From positions 1 through 45,747 of the forward strand of contig DLHJ01000008.1 in assembly GCA_002483145.1 (NCBI GenBank): a stretch of DNA of 45,747 nt, given 5' to 3'. This document shows, in pieces, positions 41,551-45,747 of the stretch. The notes under the pieces were generated by a model, which saw nothing but the letters and a program-made list of their open reading frames with translations, searched no databases and was not told the origin of the DNA. Position numbers and translations under genes: made by a program. This DNA comes from Cellvibrio sp. UBA7671. GTDB lineage: Bacteria; Pseudomonadota; Gammaproteobacteria; Pseudomonadales; Cellvibrionaceae. Numbering within the stretch: position 1 is the first letter of the stretch; every line of letters begins with the position of its first letter.

Positions 41551-43305
41551 GTGAATTGTGTGAAGTCTATTGCTAATTTATGCCTTTTACTGATAGTGGG
41601 TTTCGCTTGCGTCAATGCGCATTCCCAAAGTTTCTTGCGTGCTCAAGATCAATTTATTGTCAACGAGCAGGGCGAAAAAGTCTTGTTGCGCGGAATGGGG
41701 TTGGGCGGTTGGATGTTGCAAGAAGGTTACATGCTCAAGCTCGGCAACCTTGGCCAGCAACATGCGATGCGGGCAAAAATAGAAGAATTAATTGGCGCCG
41801 AAGCCACGCAAGAATTTTATAACGCCTGGCTCGCTAACCACACCACCAAAGCCGATATAGATGCGATGGCGAAATGGGGTTTCAACTCTGTGCGTCTGCC
41901 TATGCATTTCAATCTCTATACCTTACCGATTGAACAGGAACCGGTGAAAGGCCAAAACACTTGGCTGGAGCAAGGCTTTGCCATGACCGATGCGCTTATC
42001 GCCTGGGCTAAAGCCAATAATATGTACGTGATTCTGGATTTGCACGCGGCACCGGGCGGGCAGGGCAATGATTTTGCGATTTCTGATCGCAACCCCAACA
42101 CTCCATCGCTCTGGCAGAGTGAAGCCAACCAGCAAAAAATGATCGAGCTCTGGCGCAAACTGGCACAGCGTTATGCCAATGAACCAGCAGTGGGTGCTTA
42201 CGACATTATCAATGAACCCAACTGGGGTTTTGAAAATGCGGATGACAAAAATGGTTGCAAAGAAACCAAAAACGAGCCGTTGAAGAAATTGATGATGGAT
42301 GTCACCAAGGCGATTCGTTCGGTTGATACCAAACACATGATTATTATCGAAGGTAACTGCTGGGGTAATAATTACGCTGGCGTATTACCGCAGTGGGACA
42401 ACAACATGGTGTTGAGTTTCCATAAATATTGGAACAACAACACGGTAGGCGATATTAAAACCCATTTGGATTTGCGCGCAAAATACAACATGCCTATTTG
42501 GCTGGGTGAATCTGGCGAAAACTCCAACCTCTGGTTTACCGATGCGATTGCATTGGTAGAATCGCAAGGCATTGGTTGGGCCTGGTGGCCGCTGAAAAAA
42601 CTCGGTTTCAATAATCCCTTGGAAGTAAAACCCAACGCGGGCTATCTCGCACTGGTGGATTATTGGAATGGCAAAGGCGCAAAACCTTCTGCAAAAGACG
42701 CGAAAAAAGCGCTGCTGCAATTAGCTAATCATGATATCCGTTTTGAAAATACTCAATTCCATCCGGAAGTGATTGATGCCATGTTCCGCCAACCATACTC
42801 CAAACTGAATTTGCCGTTTAAAACCCACCGCATTAGTAAGTCTGGTGGCACCATTGCAGCGGTAGATTACGACATGGGGCGCAGCGGCATTGCTTATCAT
42901 GATAAAGACTCGGCGAATTATCACATCTCGGCCGGCAGCGAACGTATGCCCTGGAATCGCGGTACAACTTATCGCAATGAAGGTGTGGATATTGAATTTG
43001 ATCCAGCAAAAAAATCCCACTTCATAAATCACATAGAGGCAGGCGAGTGGACTGAATACACGCTGGAGGCCGATCAGGCTGGCGTATACGGATTATCGGC
43101 AGAAGCTAAGGCTACAGTAGCGACTGGCCGTCTTGGCGTGAGTGTAAATAATGAATTGCTCGCGGTAGACGCAGCGGTCGCCCAATCAGAAAAATGGCAG
43201 CAGGTGAAACTGGCAAATGTAAAATTATTGAAAGGTACCAATAAAATCCGTATCTACGCCAACGCTGGTGGCTACAATTTGGTATCACTACAGCTGAAAA
43301 ACTAA
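41551..43305 (+). CDS. Secreted GH5-family beta-glucanase with C-terminal CBM6-like domain
   Basis: 584 residues from a GTG start; AGAGG (41538-41542) is 8 nt upstream and no nearer ATG exists. A signal peptide ends near NAHSQ. The GH5 barrel (~30-390) opens with LLRGMGLGGWMLQEG. Acid/base Glu222 is in IINEPNW and nucleophile Glu320 in LGESGENS; the conserved RLP and LDLHAAPGG motifs are present. Residues ~410-584 form a beta-rich region containing EAGEWTEYTLEADQAGVYGL, a CBM6-like carbohydrate-binding module. The general layout is like GH5 exo- or endo-beta-glucanases that act on beta-1,3- or mixed-linkage glucans. Exact specificity cannot be told from sequence. Its neighbours suggest work on products of the GH16-GH128 enzyme. 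Confidence 0.9.
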   Translation: MNCVKSIANLCLLLIVGFACVNAHSQSFLRAQDQFIVNEQGEKVLLRGMGLGGWMLQEGYMLKLGNLGQQHAMRAKIEELIGAEATQEFYNAWLANHTTKADIDAMAKWGFNSVRLPMHFNLYTLPIEQEPVKGQNTWLEQGFAMTDALIAWAKANNMYVILDLHAAPGGQGNDFAISDRNPNTPSLWQSEANQQKMIELWRKLAQRYANEPAVGAYDIINEPNWGFENADDKNGCKETKNEPLKKLMMDVTKAIRSVDTKHMIIIEGNCWGNNYAGVLPQWDNNMVLSFHKYWNNNTVGDIKTHLDLRAKYNMPIWLGESGENSNLWFTDAIALVESQGIGWAWWPLKKLGFNNPLEVKPNAGYLALVDYWNGKGAKPSAKDAKKALLQLANHDIRFENTQFHPEVIDAMFRQPYSKLNLPFKTHRISKSGGTIAAVDYDMGRSGIAYHDKDSANYHISAGSERMPWNRGTTYRNEGVDIEFDPAKKSHFINHIEAGEWTEYTLEADQAGVYGLSAEAKATVATGRLGVSVNNELLAVDAAVAQSEKWQQVKLANVKLLKGTNKIRIYANAGGYNLVSLQLKN

Positions 43306-43352
43306 GCTCATCTTTCTCCAGCAAAATCGTTTATCGATTGAGCTATCCCCTT

Positions 43353-43376
43353 GGGAGCCTTTTGGCTCCCTTTTTT
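43353..43376 (+). terminator. Rho-independent terminator of the GH5 gene
   Basis: GGGAGCC (43353-43359), TTTT loop, GGCTCCC (43364-43370) and six T, 47 bp after the GH5 stop. It shows that the following gene cannot start as early as 43338. Confidence 0.9.
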
Positions 43377-43469
43377 GTGTTGGTATTTATCTCACCTGCA
43401 AAATCAGGATATTTGTTTTGCAGGTTTTTGGGTTACTCTATGATTTCCGAAAAAATGGACACCGTACGC

Positions 43470-43928
43470 ATGGAAACTCTCATGACTCGATTTATCATTA
43501 TCTTTATAATATTTACATCCAACAGCTGTTTTGCTGAAGAGCTGACAGCGGTCTTGGATTTGAAATTTATTAAAGATACCGGTTTTACGTCTGGTGTTAT
43601 GTGCTATGGAGATGAAGGCGAAGATTGTCATACATGGTCAACTTTTTATCTGTATGACGCCAAGGTCAGAAAAGTGATAAGTGGTGAGCTTAGCCAAAAG
43701 AAAATAACAGTGATTTATGGCCGCCATGCTTTACTGAAAAATAACCGGAAGAACGTTGTTGTTAGGCTAAAACAGCTGCGACCTGATGCTGAGGCTCAGT
43801 ATCAAATTATCGAGTTTGGCGTAGCAAAAGAAATTGTCTGCTTTGAGTCGGTTGATAGTCGGCAGTTTTCCGTTAAGTTAGAGGTTGCTGATGTGAAGTT
43901 CCAGTGTATGGAGAAACTTAAGGAATAG
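43470..43928 (+). CDS. Hypothetical secreted protein
   Basis: 152 residues from the ATG at 43470 (METLMTRFIIIF); another ATG at 43482 is equally possible. A longer frame reaches back to 43338 but crosses the GH5 terminator, so it is not used. The N-terminus is a signal peptide (RFIIIFIIFTSNSCFA|EEL). The mature part is ~130 residues, beta-rich, with four Cys (MCYGDEGEDC..., IVCFES, FQCMEK), probably forming disulfides. I do not recognise the family. Neighbours give no clear context. Confidence 0.65.
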   Translation: METLMTRFIIIFIIFTSNSCFAEELTAVLDLKFIKDTGFTSGVMCYGDEGEDCHTWSTFYLYDAKVRKVISGELSQKKITVIYGRHALLKNNRKNVVVRLKQLRPDAEAQYQIIEFGVAKEIVCFESVDSRQFSVKLEVADVKFQCMEKLKE

Positions 43929-43945
43929 CCTATGGTTCTCCTGAT

Positions 43946-44269
43946 GTGTCGAAGTTGACATTAGAACTCCCCCAAAAAAATCACCTTCTGACAGCTTTGA
44001 TTGTACCAACTAGAAGAATTGTTTTGAACATTACAAAAACTGAGCTACACGACATCCTTCTGCGTTGCCTGGCGACTACTTCCGGTCCATGGAAGTTTTA
44101 TGTGGAAGGGCCAGATCACACGGTGGGTTCAAGCTTTATCCAAACAGCTGGTAATGATATTGAGTTAACTGGCGCATCAATAAATGACCAGGATTTCATA
44201 GCGTCTGCCAATCAGGACATTCCTCGGTTAATCTCTGTTATCGCCAATCTGAAGGGATGGGTCCTGTGA
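43946..44269 (+). CDS. Hypothetical small protein, uncertain
   Basis: 107 residues from a GTG at 43946 with no good ribosome-binding site, 17 bp after the preceding gene. The frame is open upstream without another start, so it may be the remnant of a longer gene. The sequence looks protein-like (GPWKFYVEGPDHTVGSSF, IPRLISVIANLKGWVL) but matches no family I know, and has no signal peptide or membrane helix. Real gene, fragment and chance frame are all possible. Confidence 0.4.
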   Translation: MSKLTLELPQKNHLLTALIVPTRRIVLNITKTELHDILLRCLATTSGPWKFYVEGPDHTVGSSFIQTAGNDIELTGASINDQDFIASANQDIPRLISVIANLKGWVL

Positions 44270-44791
44270 TTTTCTGAGAATTGATATCACATGCTCTATT
44301 TTTAAATCATCAAACCAAAATAACACTGTGCCGATATGAGGAAGACACAACATGGCACATGTGCTGACTCACATTTCCCACCGATTGACGCATCGCTCAC
44401 CCTTCATCGATTCCTGCTGTAAAACTGTTACCCAAATCCGCAAATAAAGTGGATGGGTTAACAGATTGTGTAACCTTAATTAGCAATAAAGTAAAAAAAC
44501 CGTTTCAGGTTGATGCAAATAAAGTGGGAATCCTGTGGTGAGGGTAGGTGCGAGGTTCGACTTTTTTATTTGCTCGTCAAAAAAATAAACATTGCCTATT
44601 TGCGGCGGTTTTTGGCTCCTTTTCGCTGTTTGAGTTTTGATTGGTATTTTTTATACTCCCGCTCGTGCGACAACGGCAGTAACAAATAATAACAAGGGCA
44701 GTTGGCATTTTTCCGGTCTGGTCATTGGATACACGACACCTGCGTATCAATGTTTACTCTATTTCCATCCTTACACAAACGGAACCTAACG
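44270..44791. promoter_or_regulatory. Long leader region before the second GH16 gene
   Basis: 522 bp without a gene. It contains a 40-nt hairpin: CTGTTACCCA (44425-44434) pairs with TGGGTTAACAG (44454-44464), allowing one bulge, and inside it ATCC pairs with GGAT. The 13-bp sequence GCAAATAAAGTGG occurs at 44440-44452, inside the hairpin loop, and again at 44515-44527, with a shorter relative (GCAATAAAGTAA) between them. These may be protein-binding sites for control of the enzyme gene. A T-rich stretch follows. No promoter is called. Confidence 0.5.
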
Positions 44792-45747
44792 ATGAAGAAT
44801 AAAAAATCAGTTAGATGGACACTGCTATCGGCAATGTTATTTGCTTGTATTGGTGTTTCATCGGCAACCAATGCTGTCGTTTTTCAAGCAGAAAATTACA
44901 ACGCATTTTCCGATACTACCCCGGGCAACACCGGTGGTGTTTTTCGCGGTGATGCAGTTGATATAGAAGCAACTACCGATACCGGTGGCGGCTACAATGT
45001 CGGCTGGATTGAAGCCAATGAATGGCTCGCGTTTAATAATTTATCCATCCCTACTGCCGGCAGTTACACCATCCGTATGCGTGTGGCATCGGCTAATGGC
45101 GCTACAGCATCTGTCGATTTAAATGGCGGTTCGATTGTGCTGGGTGACTTTATTATTCCCGCAACCGGTGGTTGGCAAAACTGGACAACTGTAACCCGCA
45201 CTGTCAATTTAAATGCAGGCAATTACAGCCTGGGTGTATTTGCTAAAACCAACGGCTGGAATTTTAACTGGATTGAAGTTGTGGCTAACGGTTCTGGTAC
45301 TGCAAGGGCAACCGTTTACCAACACTGTCCGTTCACCGGTTGGGCTGCTGGCTTGGATGTTGGCTCGTACAATTTAGCGGCGCTGCAAGCGCGTGGCTTT
45401 GTTGACAACGATGCGTCATCCATTCGTGTGACTGCCGGTTATGAAGCAGTGCTTTATCAGGGCGATAATTTTACCGGTACTTCGCGTGTAGTAACGGCAG
45501 ATGATGATTGCCTGAACAATGAAGGCTTTAACGATAACGTTAGTTCAGTCATTGTGCGTGCAGCAGCTACCGGTCGCCCATTGGTATTTGCTGATGAGTT
45601 CAACAGCATCAACACCGCTAACTGGACGTTTGAAACCGGTGGTGGCGGATGGGGTAACAACGAGCGTCAATACTACACCGGCGGACAAAATGCCTTTATC
45701 CAAAACGACCCTGCTGCGGGCAGTAACGAAACTGTAGAAAAACGCGT
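44792..45747 (+). CDS. Secreted GH16 enzyme with CBM6 and crystallin-like modules (3' end outside window)
   Basis: Open for 318 codons from the ATG at 44792 to the window edge with no stop, so only the N-terminal part is seen. A signal peptide (LLSAMLFACIGVSSATNA) is followed by a CBM6 domain (residues ~33-168: FQAENYNAFSD, GWIEANEWLAFN, GWNFNWIEV). Next comes a ~85-residue module with two Cys (VYQHCPFTGW, LYQGDNFTGTSRVV, NDNVSSVIV) that resembles a beta/gamma-crystallin fold. From residue ~267 a GH16 catalytic domain begins (FADEFNSINTANW, NNERQYYTGG), as in laminarinases. The catalytic ExDxxE motif would lie beyond the window. Likely a second extracellular beta-1,3-glucanase of the same utilisation region. 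Confidence 0.88.
   Translation, partial: MKNKKSVRWTLLSAMLFACIGVSSATNAVVFQAENYNAFSDTTPGNTGGVFRGDAVDIEATTDTGGGYNVGWIEANEWLAFNNLSIPTAGSYTIRMRVASANGATASVDLNGGSIVLGDFIIPATGGWQNWTTVTRTVNLNAGNYSLGVFAKTNGWNFNWIEVVANGSGTARATVYQHCPFTGWAAGLDVGSYNLAALQARGFVDNDASSIRVTAGYEAVLYQGDNFTGTSRVVTADDDCLNNEGFNDNVSSVIVRAAATGRPLVFADEFNSINTANWTFETGGGGWGNNERQYYTGGQNAFIQNDPAAGSNETVEKR

Noticed and set aside
43338-43469. Longer N-terminus for the secreted hypothetical protein
   Set aside because: The added part crosses the GH5 terminator hairpin, and the real signal peptide begins further down.

Overview
The window looks like a chromosomal segment of a polysaccharide-degrading gammaproteobacterium, most probably Cellvibrio or a close relative (family Cellvibrionaceae). 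The grounds are large secreted glycoside hydrolases with several carbohydrate-binding modules joined by long serine-only linkers, a TonB-dependent receptor without a SusD partner, a GH53 galactanase, a PEP-CTERM protein, moderate GC content and typical proteobacterial ribosome-binding sites. This placement is inference; no rRNA, tRNA or CRISPR array was seen.

Layout. 1-328: tail of a family 4 glycosyltransferase. 406-12533: a small membrane-anchored protein followed by a 3845-residue RTX protein (N-terminal lipase-like domain, many calcium-binding RTX modules, a gluzincin-type metallopeptidase domain inserted into one module, five exact-period Ig-like repeats). 12758-14398: a membrane-bound sulfatase/LtaS-like protein. 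14395-22378: a compact set of a methyltransferase, a GT4 glycosyltransferase, GTP cyclohydrolase II, a RibD-type reductase, an MDR dehydrogenase, a PTPS-family enzyme with Glu at the catalytic Cys position, an LPG-synthase-type membrane protein, a CDP-alcohol phosphatidyltransferase and a PhyH dioxygenase. This looks like an uncharacterised pathway that starts from GTP and ends in a glycosylated, methylated and possibly lipid-linked product. 22531-23538: GH53 galactanase. 23836-24468: PEP-CTERM protein. 24773-26054: PadR regulator and its membrane partner, behind a double palindromic operator.

26197-31687 is a signalling block. It holds an AraC-type regulator, a minus-strand operon of FeeM/LuxI-like acyltransferase, 7TM-GAF histidine kinase and response regulator with an unknown output domain, and a divergent second response regulator. 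The divergent promoter region carries a 31-bp imperfect palindrome. The arrangement suggests a quorum-sensing-like circuit that makes and senses its own acylated signal.

31729-45747 is a probable beta-1,3-glucan (laminarin-type) utilisation region: TonB-dependent receptor, a 1617-residue GH16-GH128 fusion with many binding modules, a 7TM-AraC regulator with a small membrane protein, a GH5 enzyme with a CBM6-like tail, and the start of a second GH16 protein with CBM6 and crystallin-like modules that runs off the window. An AroQ/PchB-type chorismate mutase-like gene and two unrecognised small genes lie among them.

The two strongest candidates for an undescribed system are the GTP-derived metabolite cluster (about 14.4-22.4 kb) and the acyltransferase/7TM-kinase/regulator operon (26.7-31.7 kb).
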